64,000 bases of DNA from the NCBI GenBank assembly GCA_022565695.1, contig JAIUME010000008.1, forward strand, positions 153,644 to 217,643, written 5' to 3'. Below, in pieces: positions 53,112 through 61,664 of this stretch (positions are counted from its first letter, which is position 1; the number at the start of each line of letters is the position of its first letter). The notes under the pieces are model-generated. The model was not told the DNA's origin, did no database searches, and worked only from the letters and a program-made list of their open reading frames with translations. The position numbers and the translations under genes were made by a program. The stretch comes from Alcanivorax sp. Its GTDB lineage: Bacteria > Pseudomonadota > Gammaproteobacteria > Pseudomonadales > Alcanivoracaceae.

Positions 53112-53132
53112 GCGGATCAGGCAGCCCGGTAA

Positions 53133-53166
53133 CCAGGCAGGTCATGAGAACAGGCAGGTTATGAAA
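53133..53166 (+). promoter_or_regulatory. Tandem duplication creating a mini-ORF on the argJ start
   Basis: A 17-bp imperfect tandem repeat (ccaggcaggtcatgaga, acaggcaggttatgaaa) duplicates the region around the start codon. The first copy has an ATG (53144) opening a six-codon reading frame, MRTGRL, whose TGA overlaps the argJ ATG as ATGA. It could couple or damp translation of argJ. Confidence 0.55.
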
Positions 53167-54399
53167 ATAGACGCTCAAGCAGTCAGCAGCCAGTGGTTTC
53201 CCGTGCCAGGGGTGCGCCTGGCCGCCGTCGCCGCCGGGGTCAAGAAACCGGGCCGGCGCGATCTGGTGATTCTGGCATTGGCGGAAGGCAGCCGCACGGC
53301 GGGGGTGTTTACCCTTAACCGCTTCTGCGCCGCGCCGGTGCAGATTGCCAAAGCGCATCTTTCCCAAGGGAACGCTCATAACAGCGCCCCCCGCTACCTG
53401 CTGATCAACACCGGCTACGCCAATGCCGGTACCGGCGCAGAAGGCTATGCCCGGGCCCAGGCGACCTGCGAGTTGCTGGCCGCCCAGGCGGGCTGCAGCC
53501 CGCAACAGGTACTGCCGTTTTCCACCGGCGTCATCGGCGAGCTGTTCACCCTGGCACCGTTCGAGCGCGGCATCCCGGAAGCACTGGCGAGCCTGGACGA
53601 GCACGCCTGGGGCGTAGCCGCCGAAGGCATCATGACCACGGATACCCGCCCCAAGGTGGCGACCCGCCGCCTGCTGTTGGGGGAGACCGAGATCACCATC
53701 ACCGGCATGGCCAAAGGCGCTGGCATGATCAAGCCGAACATGGCGACCATGCTGGGCTTTATCGCCACCGACGCGCCGATTGCCCAGCCGCTGCTGGACC
53801 AGTGGGTGCAGCAGCTGGCGGACCGCTCTTTCAATCGCATCACCATTGATGGTGATACCTCCACCAATGACGCCTGCATGCTGGTGGCCACCGGCCAGGC
53901 GGCCATGCCGGAGATCACCGATGCTGCTGCGGATCAGGCCCGGACCCTGTACCACGCGCTGGAGCAGGTATTCGTGGAACTGGCCCAGGGCATCGTCCGG
54001 GACGGCGAGGGCGCCACCAAATTTGTCGAGATCGCGGTGACCGGCGCCGCCAGCCCTGCTGACGCGAAAGCGGTGGCCGAAACGGTGGCCCACTCCCCCC
54101 TGGTGAAAACCGCCCTGTTCGCCTCCGACCCGAACTGGGGCCGCATCCTGGCCGCCGTCGGCCGCGCGCCCATCGCGGCGCTGGATGTGGATCAGGTGGA
54201 CATCTGGCTGGATGACGTGCAGATCGTGGCATCCGGCGGCGTGGCACCGGATTACGCGGAAGCCCGTGGTGCCGCCGTCATGGCCCAGGGCGATATCGCG
54301 ATCCGTATCCGTCTGGGCGAGGGCGCCGGCGAGGCGACCGTCTGGACCTGCGATTTCAGCTACGACTACGTCAAGATCAACGCCGAATACCGCACCTGA
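53161..54399 (+). CDS. argJ: Glutamate N-acetyltransferase / amino-acid acetyltransferase ArgJ
   Basis: Recycles the acetyl group in arginine synthesis (ornithine acetyltransferase). 412 residues from the ATG at 53161. The precursor cleaves itself between Ala195 and the nucleophile Thr196 in KPNMATMLGFIATDA. Other blocks: INTGYANAGTG, FSTGVIGE, GMAKGAGMI, TIDGDTSTNDACML and FASDPNWGRILAAVG. Follows secA by about 50 bases, as in Pseudomonas. Confidence 0.96.
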   Translation: MKIDAQAVSSQWFPVPGVRLAAVAAGVKKPGRRDLVILALAEGSRTAGVFTLNRFCAAPVQIAKAHLSQGNAHNSAPRYLLINTGYANAGTGAEGYARAQATCELLAAQAGCSPQQVLPFSTGVIGELFTLAPFERGIPEALASLDEHAWGVAAEGIMTTDTRPKVATRRLLLGETEITITGMAKGAGMIKPNMATMLGFIATDAPIAQPLLDQWVQQLADRSFNRITIDGDTSTNDACMLVATGQAAMPEITDAAADQARTLYHALEQVFVELAQGIVRDGEGATKFVEIAVTGAASPADAKAVAETVAHSPLVKTALFASDPNWGRILAAVGRAPIAALDVDQVDIWLDDVQIVASGGVAPDYAEARGAAVMAQGDIAIRIRLGEGAGEATVWTCDFSYDYVKINAEYRT

Positions 54400-54402
54400 T
54401 CG

Positions 54403-55326
54403 ATGCCTTCCGACGCGCTCCTGGTTGTTGCTGCCATCATCCGTCACCCGGACGATGGCAGCATCCTGCTGAGCCAGCGGCCCGCCCACAAGCACAAGGG
54501 CGGCTGCTGGGAATTCCCCGGTGGCAAGGTCGAGCCTGACGAAACGCTGGACGGGGCACTGGCCCGGGAGCTGGAGGAAGAGTTAGGGCTGAGCGTGACG
54601 GCCTGCCGACCCTTCATGACCATCGAACACGACTACCCCGAACTGTCTGTGCGCCTGTGCTTCCGCGAGGTGACCGCCTTTACCGGCGTGCCCCACGGCA
54701 GGGAAGGGCAGCCTGTGCAGTGGTTTGCCCCGGCACAACTGGCCGGGCTGACCTTTCCGGAAGCAAACCGCCCGGTGGTGACCGCCCTGGCGTTGCCGGA
54801 TCGCGTGCTGATACTCCCTGACCCACTCCCTCAGGACTGGCCCCGGCGGCTGGCCGCCGCACTGGCCAGTGGGGTGGCGCTGGTATACCTGCGCGGCATC
54901 ACCGAGCCGTCGCTGCTGCGGCAGCTGGTGGCGGCCTGTGAGGCCGGCGGCGGTAAAGCGCTGGTGGCGGATTCGGTCTCCCTGGCGCAGGCGGTGGGCG
55001 CACACGGCGTGCATCTGCGCAGCCAGGCCGGCATGATGCTTGACCGACGCCCGGACAGCCCGCTGGTGTCCATGGCCTGTCACAACGCGGCCGAGCTGGA
55101 TCATGCCGAGCACCTGGGCGTGGATCTGGCGCTACTCTCCCCCGTATTGCCCACCCCGACGCATCCCGATGCCCCGGCACTGGGCTGGCAGGCCTTTCAG
55201 CAACTGGCCGAAGGCCGGGCCTGTGCTGTCTACGCGCTCGGTGGCATCACATCACATGATCTGGATACCGCCCGCCACCACGGCGCTCGCGGCATCGCCG
55301 CAATCCGCAGTTTCTGGCCAGCGTAG
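54403..55326 (+). CDS. mutT: MutT-type Nudix hydrolase fused to a ThiE-like domain
   Basis: 307 residues, two domains. Residues 1-130: Nudix fold with the box GGKVEPDETLDGALARELEEELG, as in 8-oxo-dGTP diphosphatase MutT. Residues about 140-307: a TIM barrel like thiamine-phosphate synthase ThiE (RLAAALASGVALVYLRG, ADSVSLAQAVGAHGVHLRS, LSPVLPTPTHPDAPALGW, YALGGI). The fusion is common in Pseudomonas and relatives; the ThiE part has lost several substrate residues and its activity is unproven. Starts three bases after argJ. Confidence 0.93.
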   Translation: MPSDALLVVAAIIRHPDDGSILLSQRPAHKHKGGCWEFPGGKVEPDETLDGALARELEEELGLSVTACRPFMTIEHDYPELSVRLCFREVTAFTGVPHGREGQPVQWFAPAQLAGLTFPEANRPVVTALALPDRVLILPDPLPQDWPRRLAAALASGVALVYLRGITEPSLLRQLVAACEAGGGKALVADSVSLAQAVGAHGVHLRSQAGMMLDRRPDSPLVSMACHNAAELDHAEHLGVDLALLSPVLPTPTHPDAPALGWQAFQQLAEGRACAVYALGGITSHDLDTARHHGARGIAAIRSFWPA

Positions 55327-55343
55327 CTTCTGGCCAGCGTAGC
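55312..55343. repeat. 16-bp perfect tandem duplication at the mutT-thiE stop
   Basis: ttctggccagcgtagc occurs twice in a row (55312-55327, 55328-55343). The first copy holds the stop codon TAG (55324-55326). It lies between the convergent mutT and yacG stops. Confidence 0.9.
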
Positions 55344-55344
55344 G

Positions 55345-55599
55345 TCAGGCTTCGGGGTCGTCGAATTCGTCAAACTCGTCGATATTGTCCGGGTCACCGG
55401 GAATGGCGTGGCGCTCTGACGCCCAGTCGCCCAGGTCGATCAGTTTGCACCGTTCGGAGCAGAAAGGTCGCCAGGGGTTGTCACTGCGCCACTGGGTCAG
55501 CTTCTTGCACTGCGGGCAGGGGTACACACGGGCGGTGTTGTCGGCGGGTGCTTTCGTCGGTGTTTTCGTGGATGCTTTGTTTGAAGTGCTGTCTGTCAT
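55345..55599 (-). CDS. yacG: DNA gyrase inhibitor / zinc-binding protein YacG
   Basis: Small zinc protein that binds GyrB and blocks DNA binding. 84 residues from the ATG at 55599. The zinc site is CPQC...CSERCK; the N-terminal stretch of Ser/Thr/Lys is unusually long before it, and the C-terminus is very acidic. Downstream of coaE, as in Pseudomonas. Confidence 0.93.
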   Translation of the reverse strand: MTDSTSNKASTKTPTKAPADNTARVYPCPQCKKLTQWRSDNPWRPFCSERCKLIDLGDWASERHAIPGDPDNIDEFDEFDDPEA

Positions 55600-55639
55600 C
55601 GAAGGCCTGTCCGGGCAACCTGTCTTCGGAAGGCGGCGC

Positions 55640-56236
55640 TCAGGCGCCCGCCATGGCGAGGTATTGCGCGTGCAGTGTATCCAGCTGCGCATGCAAGTGC
55701 GAGAGGTCGCCGTCGTTGGTAACCACATCATCTGCCCGCGCCAGCTTTTCTGCCCGTGGCATCTGCGCAGCCATGATGGCCTCGACCTGCTCCGCCGCCA
55801 CCGTATCCCGCGACGTGGTGCGCGCGATCTGCAGGGCTTCCGGGACATCCACCAGCAGAATGCGTTGCGCCATCTTGTGCTGGCTGGTTTCCAGCAGCAG
55901 TGGTGAGACCAGCACGGTGTAGGGCGAGCGGGCGGCCTGTAGCTGCCGCATGATTTCCGCACCAATGGCGGGGTGGGTGATGGCCTCAAGCGCCTTGCGT
56001 TCCGCCGGGTCAGCAAACACTCGCTCACGCAGCGCACGCCGATCCAGCGTGCCGTCTGTGGCGATCACAGCGCTGCCGAAGCGCGCTTCGATTTCGTCCA
56101 GCGCCGGCTGGCCGGGCTCGACCACCACCCGCGAGGCCAGATCCGCGTCCACCACAACGATGCCTTGCTCCGCGAGGTAATCCGACGCAGCGGTCTTGCC
56201 ACTGCCGATCCCCCCGGTCAGTCCCACGACAAACAT
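55640..56236 (-). CDS. coaE: Dephospho-CoA kinase CoaE
   Basis: Last step of CoA synthesis. 198 residues; P-loop [32 protein letters not shown], and the lid/substrate region [13 protein letters not shown] 22 bases after pilD, so probably in one transcript with pilBCD. Confidence 0.97.
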   Translation of the reverse strand: MFVVGLTGGIGSGKTAASDYLAEQGIVVVDADLASRVVVEPGQPALDEIEARFGSAVIATDGTLDRRALRERVFADPAERKALEAITHPAIGAEIMRQLQAARSPYTVLVSPLLLETSQHKMAQRILLVDVPEALQIARTTSRDTVAAEQVEAIMAAQMPRAEKLARADDVVTNDGDLSHLHAQLDTLHAQYLAMAGA

Positions 56237-56258
56237 GCCAGCTCCCCGGAAAAGTGCG

Positions 56259-57131
56259 TCAGAATTGCATCATGCCGAGATAGGCGTTCACAATCGCCTG
56301 CCCCCACAACAGGGCGATCAGCCCGGCACCGGCCAGATACGGGCCGAAGGGAATCCCCTGGTCCCGCTTTACCGCGCCGGTGGCCAGCAGCAACCCGCCC
56401 ACCACCGCGCCGACCACGGACGACAACAGAATCACCAGCGGCAACAACTGCCAGCCCAGCCAGGCACCCAGCGCAGCCAGCAGCTTGAAGTCGCCATAGC
56501 CCATGCCTTCCTTGCCAGTCAGCAGCTTGAAGGCCCAGTACACACTCCACAGCGCCAGATAGCCTGCCGCCGCCCCCATCACCGCATCCTGCAGCGACAC
56601 CGGGGAGATGCCCGCCCAGGCCGCCATCAGACCGACCCAGAGCAACGGGTAGGTGATGCTGTCCGGCAGCAGCGTGGTATCGAAATCGATCATTGCCAGC
56701 GCCACCAGCGCCCAGCAGGCGAACAGCACCGCCAGCAGCCAGGGGCCATAGCCGAAATGCCAGGCGGCCAACGCACTGATCAGCGCCGTGGCCAGTTCCA
56801 CCAACGGGTAGCGCACAGCGATGCCGCCGCCACAGGCACTGCATTTGCCGCGCAGGGCAAGCCAGCTGACCACCGGGATGTTTTCATACCAGCGGATCTG
56901 GTGGCCGCAGTGGGGGCAGGCGGAGCGGGGAACCATCAGGTTGAAACGCGCAGCAGGCGCTTCTTCCGGCAGCTCGAGCATCGACCTGGCTTCCTGCTGC
57001 CAGGCCTGCTCCATCATCTTCGGTAAACGGTAGATGACGACGTTGAGGAAGCTGCCGATGAGCAGGCTGAACAGGAAAACCAGTACTGCCGTCAGGGCAG
57101 GGCTCTCCTGGAGCAATGAGGCAAGTGTCAT
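56259..57131 (-). CDS. pilD: Type IV prepilin peptidase / N-methyltransferase PilD
   Basis: Bifunctional inner-membrane aspartyl protease that cleaves after Gly of prepilins and methylates the new N-terminus. 290 residues. Zinc cysteines 72, 75, 97 and 100 (ACPHCGHQIRW, KCSAC); catalytic Asp in DFDTTLLPD and in the GYGD motif MGYGDFKLLAALGAWLG. Eight membrane segments. Substrates here include PilA. Confidence 0.96.
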   Translation of the reverse strand: MTLASLLQESPALTAVLVFLFSLLIGSFLNVVIYRLPKMMEQAWQQEARSMLELPEEAPAARFNLMVPRSACPHCGHQIRWYENIPVVSWLALRGKCSACGGGIAVRYPLVELATALISALAAWHFGYGPWLLAVLFACWALVALAMIDFDTTLLPDSITYPLLWVGLMAAWAGISPVSLQDAVMGAAAGYLALWSVYWAFKLLTGKEGMGYGDFKLLAALGAWLGWQLLPLVILLSSVVGAVVGGLLLATGAVKRDQGIPFGPYLAGAGLIALLWGQAIVNAYLGMMQF

Positions 57132-57137
57132 AGGCCG

Positions 57138-58370
57138 TCAGACCACCGCGCCGATCTGGAAGATGGGCAGGTACATCGCCACCACCATGCCACCAACCAC
57201 GATGCCCAGAAAGCTCATGATCAAGGGTTCCATCATGCTGGTCAGGCCGTCTACCGCATTGTCGACTTCATCCTCGTAGTACTGTGCGACCTTGGAGAGC
57301 ATGGAATCCAGCGAACCGGATTCCTCACCGATGGCGGTCATCTGCAACGCCATACTGGGGAAGACGCCCGTGGCGCGCATGGCGAACTGCAATTGCTGCC
57401 CGGTGGATACATCGTCCTTGATCTTGTAGACCGCTTTGCGGTACACCGCATTACCGGTAGCGCCCGCACAGGCGTCCAGCGCATCAATTAAGGGCACACC
57501 GGCAGCAAATGTCGTGGCCAGGGTCCGGGCATAACGTGCCACAGTGGCCTTGAAGGTGATATCGCCGACGATTGGCAGCTTCAGAAGATACTTGTCCACT
57601 TGATCAGAAAATGCCGGGGAACGCCTTCGTGCCTGAGTAAAGCCGATCACGAAAGCAGCGATGGCGATAAGAATGAACAAGCCATTGGCCTGCAAGGATT
57701 CGGAAAGCCCGATAACCATCAATGTGGGAGCAGGCAGCTCCGCCCCGAAGCTGTCAAACAGCTCCTGGAATGTAGGCACTACCTTGATCAGCAGGATGGC
57801 GGTCACGACGGCGGCCACGACAAGCACGGTGGCCGGGTATTTCATCGCCTTCTTGATCTTCTGCTTGAGTGCTTCGCTTTTCTCTTTATACAGCGCGACC
57901 CGGTCCAGCATGGTTTCCAGGGCACCGGATTGCTCCCCGGCTTCAACCAGGCTGCAATACAGGTCATCGAAATACTTGGGATGATTGCGCAGCGCGCCGG
58001 CAAAGTTGTTGCCGCCCTCGACATCCGTCTTGATGCGCAGCACGACTTCTTTCATGGATGCGTTGTCGAGGCCGTCGGCAACAATTTCGAAGGATTGCAC
58101 CAGTGGCACGCCTGCCTTCATCATGGTGGCGAGCTGGCGCGTAAAAATGGCAATATCGCCGGGTTTGATCGCTTTTTTGCCACTCAGGAAAGAAATTTCG
58201 TTTTTCTTGCGCACCTTGTTGGCATTGATGCCTTGCTTGCGCAGCTCGGCGCGAGCGAAGGCAGAGCTGGCGGAGAGTATTTCGCCCTTGATCTTTACAC
58301 CCCGGCGATCCACGCCCTCATAGGTGAAGGTGCCTTTCTTCTTCTGTTTGACTGCTGCTGCCTTGGCCAT
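57138..58370 (-). CDS. pilC: Type IV pilus platform protein PilC
   Basis: Inner-membrane platform of the pilus assembly machine (GspF family). 410 residues from the ATG at 58370; a TTG two codons upstream is possible. Two repeated T2SF domains (FTRQLATMMKAGVPLVQSFEI and YARTLATTFAAGVPLIDALDA), three membrane helices, ends GMVVAMYLPIFQIGAVV. Confidence 0.96.
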   Translation of the reverse strand: MAKAAAVKQKKKGTFTYEGVDRRGVKIKGEILSASSAFARAELRKQGINANKVRKKNEISFLSGKKAIKPGDIAIFTRQLATMMKAGVPLVQSFEIVADGLDNASMKEVVLRIKTDVEGGNNFAGALRNHPKYFDDLYCSLVEAGEQSGALETMLDRVALYKEKSEALKQKIKKAMKYPATVLVVAAVVTAILLIKVVPTFQELFDSFGAELPAPTLMVIGLSESLQANGLFILIAIAAFVIGFTQARRRSPAFSDQVDKYLLKLPIVGDITFKATVARYARTLATTFAAGVPLIDALDACAGATGNAVYRKAVYKIKDDVSTGQQLQFAMRATGVFPSMALQMTAIGEESGSLDSMLSKVAQYYEDEVDNAVDGLTSMMEPLIMSFLGIVVGGMVVAMYLPIFQIGAVV

Positions 58371-58372
58371 AA

Positions 58373-60076
58373 TCAATGTCCAGATGTTACACGGTTGACT
58401 TCTGCAAGGCTGGTGACCCCCTGCATTGCCTTCACAAGGCCGGATCGTGTCAGGTCAGGAAAGCCTTCTTTCCGGCACTGATCTGCGATCTCGATCGAAT
58501 TGCCTTCTTCCATGATGATACGGGCAATGCCATCCGTGATTTTCACCACCTCGTAAACGCCAACCCGTCCTTTATAGCCGTTAGTGCACTTATCGCAACC
58601 CTTCGGCCCGTAAATAGTGAAGCCGGTAGCAATATCTTCCTCAGTGAAGCCCAGCTCCAGCAACGACTGATGAGGAACGTCCACAGGCTCCTTACAGTGG
58701 TCACACAAACGGCGCGCCAGCCGCTGGGCAATAATCAGGATCACGGACGTGGCAATATTGAACGAGGGTATCCCCATATTGCGAAGCCGCGTCAGTGTCT
58801 CGGGCGCACTGTTGGTATGCAGCGTCGAGAGCACAAGGTGACCCGTCTGGGCTGCTTTCACGGCGATGCTGGCGGTTTCCAGATCCCGGATCTCACCGAC
58901 CAGAATCACATCCGGATCCTGCCGCAGAAACGCTTTCAGCGCAGCGGAGAAGTCCATCCCGGTCTTGGGATTGACGTTCACCTGGTTGACGCCTTCAAGG
59001 TTGATCTCTACCGGGTCTTCTGCGGTCGAGATGTTCCGCTCCGGTGTATTGAGGATATTGACGCCGGTGTACAGCGATACGGTTTTCCCTGACCCGGTGG
59101 GCCCCGTGACCAGAATCATGCCCTGCGGCTTTTCCAGGGCATCCATATACAGCTTCTTCTGGAATTCCTCATAACCCAGGGCATCAATGCCCATCTTGGC
59201 GCTTTCGGGGTCCAGGATACGCAGTACGATCTTTTCACCGAACAGCGTCGGGCAGGTGTTCACACGAAAATCGATGGCCCGGGTCTTGGAGACCTTCAAT
59301 TTCATCCGGCCGTCCTGAGGTGCTCGGCGCTCGGAGATATCCAGCTGTGACATGACCTTCAGGCGGGCGGCTATCTTTCCAGCGCTGCCGACCGGGGGCC
59401 TGGCGACTTCCCGCAGGATGCCATCCTGCCGAAAGCGCACCCGGTAGTTCTTTTCGTAAGGCTCGAAATGGAGATCTGATGCGCCGAGTTTGATGGCGTC
59501 CAGCAACAGCTTGTTCACAAAACGCACAATCGGTGCGTCATCAGCGCCCGATGCTTCATCGTCCTTGGAGCTTGCGACCTCGTCGCTGCCGATATCGATG
59601 TCGTCGAGCGCCTCATCAAGGTCTTTGAAGGCGCCGCCTTCAGCCTCGGTGACGACGGCATCAATCAACCTACTGAGCTTGTCGTCTTCCGCGATGATCG
59701 TTTCGACACTGAGCCCGGTGTTGAAGCGAATGTCCTCCAGTGCTTGCAGGTTGGTCGGGTCTGACGCGGCGACAAACAGCCGGTTGCCGCGACGGAACAA
59801 GGGCAGCACCCGATGCTTGGAAATCAGCTTGTGATCCACCAGGCCCTTGGTCATCAGCTCCGATTCGAAGGCGCTGAGATCGATGACCGGATCACCGAAC
59901 TCCTCGGCAACAGCGCGCGCGACATCGCCGCTCCGGGCGAGGCCCTTGGTGGCCAGATAGCTGACCAGGCCTTCCTTGTTCTGTTTGGCGCCCGCGAGCG
60001 CTTCACGTGCCTTGTCTTCAGACAGAATCTCGTTGTGAACAAGACGACGAGCCAGACCTGTAAGCGGGGTAGACAT
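58373..60076 (-). CDS. pilB: Type IV pilus extension ATPase PilB
   Basis: Hexameric ATPase that powers pilus extension. 567 residues: N-terminal MshEN domains, Walker A GPTGSGKTVSLYTG, Asp-box and Walker B LRQDPDVILVGEIRD, His-box TGHLVLSTLHTNSAPETLTRL, and a tetracysteine zinc site CDHCKE ... CDKCTNGYKGRVG. First gene of the minus-strand pilBCD-coaE-yacG run. Confidence 0.97.
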   Translation of the reverse strand: MSTPLTGLARRLVHNEILSEDKAREALAGAKQNKEGLVSYLATKGLARSGDVARAVAEEFGDPVIDLSAFESELMTKGLVDHKLISKHRVLPLFRRGNRLFVAASDPTNLQALEDIRFNTGLSVETIIAEDDKLSRLIDAVVTEAEGGAFKDLDEALDDIDIGSDEVASSKDDEASGADDAPIVRFVNKLLLDAIKLGASDLHFEPYEKNYRVRFRQDGILREVARPPVGSAGKIAARLKVMSQLDISERRAPQDGRMKLKVSKTRAIDFRVNTCPTLFGEKIVLRILDPESAKMGIDALGYEEFQKKLYMDALEKPQGMILVTGPTGSGKTVSLYTGVNILNTPERNISTAEDPVEINLEGVNQVNVNPKTGMDFSAALKAFLRQDPDVILVGEIRDLETASIAVKAAQTGHLVLSTLHTNSAPETLTRLRNMGIPSFNIATSVILIIAQRLARRLCDHCKEPVDVPHQSLLELGFTEEDIATGFTIYGPKGCDKCTNGYKGRVGVYEVVKITDGIARIIMEEGNSIEIADQCRKEGFPDLTRSGLVKAMQGVTSLAEVNRVTSGH

Positions 60077-60147
60077 GCGCAGAAGCCATAACTGGTTGAT
60101 TTGAAGGGCTTTTTTAGGCCGGCATTGAGCCTTCAGTACCCTGTTCT

Positions 60148-60176
60148 TATATAACAGATAACTCTACACATAAAGT
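60148..60176 (-). promoter_or_regulatory. Possible pilB promoter
   Basis: Read on the minus strand: ACTTTA, 17 bases, TATATA (plus coordinates 60148-60153), about 70 bases before the pilB ATG. The -35 box is weak. Confidence 0.35.
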
Positions 60177-60507
60177 ATGAGGCTCGCCAGTCGAGGCGGC
60201 AGGGTGCTGTGCAGCCAATATGCATGCTTTTGTGAGGTGGTTCACATGCTTGTGTGTCGATGGTTGTGCGCACGGCAGGCGAGTACCCGAGTCAGCACTG
60301 CGTATGGCTGAGCGGATATCACATCCAGAGCGGCTGGCTTACAGCGGGCTTTGCAGGGCGCCATGCAGCAACCGGTGCAATAAATGTCATCGGGTGTGAC
60401 AAAAAATGGCAGCTTGTGACGCGCTGCGTGACTTTTTCTGCCGCGTTTCTTCAATGAACTCGTGCTGAAACATAACTACTACGCATTAGTTCCGATCCCG
60501 ATTGCAA

Positions 60508-60524
60508 TTGGCCCGGTAAATGCA
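60508..60524 (+). promoter_or_regulatory. Sigma-54 (RpoN) promoter for pilA
   Basis: TTGGCCCGGTAAATGCA: the invariant GG (60510-60511) and GC (60522-60523) are ten bases apart as required. The predicted start near 60536 leaves a leader of about 70 bases. pilA is RpoN/PilR-controlled in Pseudomonas. Confidence 0.7.
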
Positions 60525-60608
60525 TTACAACATGTCAGGTCGCTAACGCCTGGGGGTTTCCATCCGGGGGGCGAGTATAAGAATTTTATTCCGATTGGAG
60601 AGGCTGTT

Positions 60609-61040
60609 ATGAAACAGGTACAAAAGGGTTTTACACTGATCGAACTGATGATCGTGGTTGCGATTATCGGTATTCTGGCCGCAGTCGCTCTGCCGGCTTA
60701 CCAGGATTACACTGCACGGGCTCAGGCTTCTGAAGGCTTGAGCGCAACTGCGGGATTGCGCGCTGAAATTGGTGTGTATTCCTCTGAGAACGGTGGTGTT
60801 ACTGGCGTCGAGGCTGATGCTGCTGTGGTTGAAATTGCTACCAACCTGGATGGCCGCTACTTCTCAACTGCAGCGGTGGGTGCAGCTGGCGATATCACGG
60901 TTACCTTTGACGACGGTGTGCACGACTCGCTGACCATGGTCATCACACCGCAGGTAGTTGCTGCGTCCGGTCAGATTTCAACATGGGAATGCACGGGCAC
61001 AATTCTGGTTCGTCACCTGCCTGCTGCTTGCCGTCCGTAA
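60609..61040 (+). CDS. pilA: Type IV major pilin PilA
   Basis: Prepilin subunit. 143 residues from the ATG at 60609 ([17 protein letters not shown]...). PilD cuts after Gly7; Phe8 would be methylated and Glu12 is the conserved Glu+5. The hydrophobic helix runs to about residue 30, YQDYTARAQ follows, and Cys128 and Cys141 make the C-terminal disulfide loop typical of type IVa pilins. Terminator at 61058. An in-frame extension to 60462 carries no prepilin logic. Confidence 0.96.
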   Translation: MKQVQKGFTLIELMIVVAIIGILAAVALPAYQDYTARAQASEGLSATAGLRAEIGVYSSENGGVTGVEADAAVVEIATNLDGRYFSTAAVGAAGDITVTFDDGVHDSLTMVITPQVVAASGQISTWECTGTILVRHLPAACRP

Positions 61041-61057
61041 TATTCTCTGCGGAACTG

Positions 61058-61088
61058 AAAAGGCGCACTCTCCAGTGCGCCTTTTTTT
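61058..61088 (+). terminator. Rho-independent terminator after pilA
   Basis: AGGCGCACT (61061-61069) pairs with AGTGCGCCT (61074-61082), ending in seven T. Marks the end of the conserved chromosome before the accessory stretch. Confidence 0.95.
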
Positions 61089-61160
61089 GTGTTTTTAGAA
61101 GCAGGGGAAATAGTTCGCTGAGTACGGATTCTCGTCAGTCGTTATATTGTCTCGAGCAAG

Positions 61161-61202
61161 GAGCAAGAGGGTCAGGTCTCAGAGCAAGAGGGTCAGGTCT
61201 CA
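61161..61202 (+). repeat. Two tandem copies of the GGTCAGGTCTCA repeat
   Basis: The 21-mer gagcaagagggtcaggtctca occurs twice in a row without mismatch (61161-61181, 61182-61202). A third identical copy is at 61518-61538 and shorter relatives are at 62284 and 63563. Confidence 0.9.
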
Positions 61203-61274
61203 CAATTCTCACAGACACTTCGATTGATCTTGCGCGAACTTTACGAGACGTATCTTTGGCATGGGCATGCAATA

Positions 61275-61451
61275 TCAAAACCCTGGTTCAAGACGCTGTA
61301 CCCTCTCCCCGTCATACAATTCCGCATCTCCCGTATCTTCTCCTGCTCGGCTCCCGGCCTTGCTGGCACTGCCAATCACCGCACCACTACCCGTCCCGAG
61401 TGCCGCCGAGCTGCGGCTACCGAAGATCGCGCCCAGCGCACCACAACAATG
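61275..61451 (-). pseudogene. Remnant of glycine-zipper protein, copy 1
   Basis: Translating the minus strand gives GALGAIFGSRSSAALGTG and GAVIGSASKAG, then DAELYDGERVQRLEPGF and a stop. It aligns end to end with copy 2 at 63646. There is no start codon and the N-terminal part is replaced by unrelated sequence beyond 61451, so this is a decayed fragment of a small-residue, membrane-inserting glycine-zipper domain protein. Confidence 0.7.
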
Positions 61452-61517
61452 ATGCGCTTGGATAAGGCGCAGGCGGTCAGGCTAAAGGTTTCCTGATGTC
61501 GCCCCGGATTTGATCTG

Positions 61518-61588
61518 GAGCAAGAGGGTCAGGTCTCACATTTCGCAGGAGCCTCCCTGGTGGATCTGGAAAATATGAGACCTGGCCT
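61518..61588. repeat. REP-like palindromic element
   Basis: Left arm 61527-61543 and right arm 61571-61587 are inverted repeats matching at 15 of 17 bases around a 27-base loop. The left arm is the GGTCAGGTCTCACATTT repeat. Such an element could fold into a stable hairpin; REP sequences moved by Y1 (RAYT) transposases look like this, but no such transposase is in the window. Confidence 0.75.
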
Positions 61589-61664
61589 GGTTTCTCTAAC
61601 GACAGCGCACAGAAACAGGGAATAATAGAAAGAGGGCCGGGCCCGGAAAGAGTGACGGAGCACT

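Larger units (their letters stand above)
60077..60608. other. pilB-pilA divergent intergenic region
   Basis: 532 bases without a gene I can support; no tRNA is seen, unlike some Pseudomonas pil loci. It contains the candidate pilB promoter, the pilA sigma-54 element, and GC-rich unassigned sequence between about 60180 and 60450. Confidence 0.8.
61089..61664. other. Non-coding accessory stretch with repeats and a decayed gene
   Basis: 576 bases without an intact gene. It holds three exact copies of a 21-bp repeat, a palindromic element at 61527-61587, and the remnant of a glycine-zipper gene at 61275-61451. Nothing else recognisable. Confidence 0.8.

Noticed and set aside
50535..54495. Very long minus-strand open frames opposite secA and argJ (also opposite ftsI, murD and ftsW)
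   Set aside because: Antisense shadows of GC-rich genes; their protein sequences have no recognisable domains.
60077..60608. tRNA gene beside pilA as in some Pseudomonas
   Set aside because: No cloverleaf or TTCGA-type T-loop was found.
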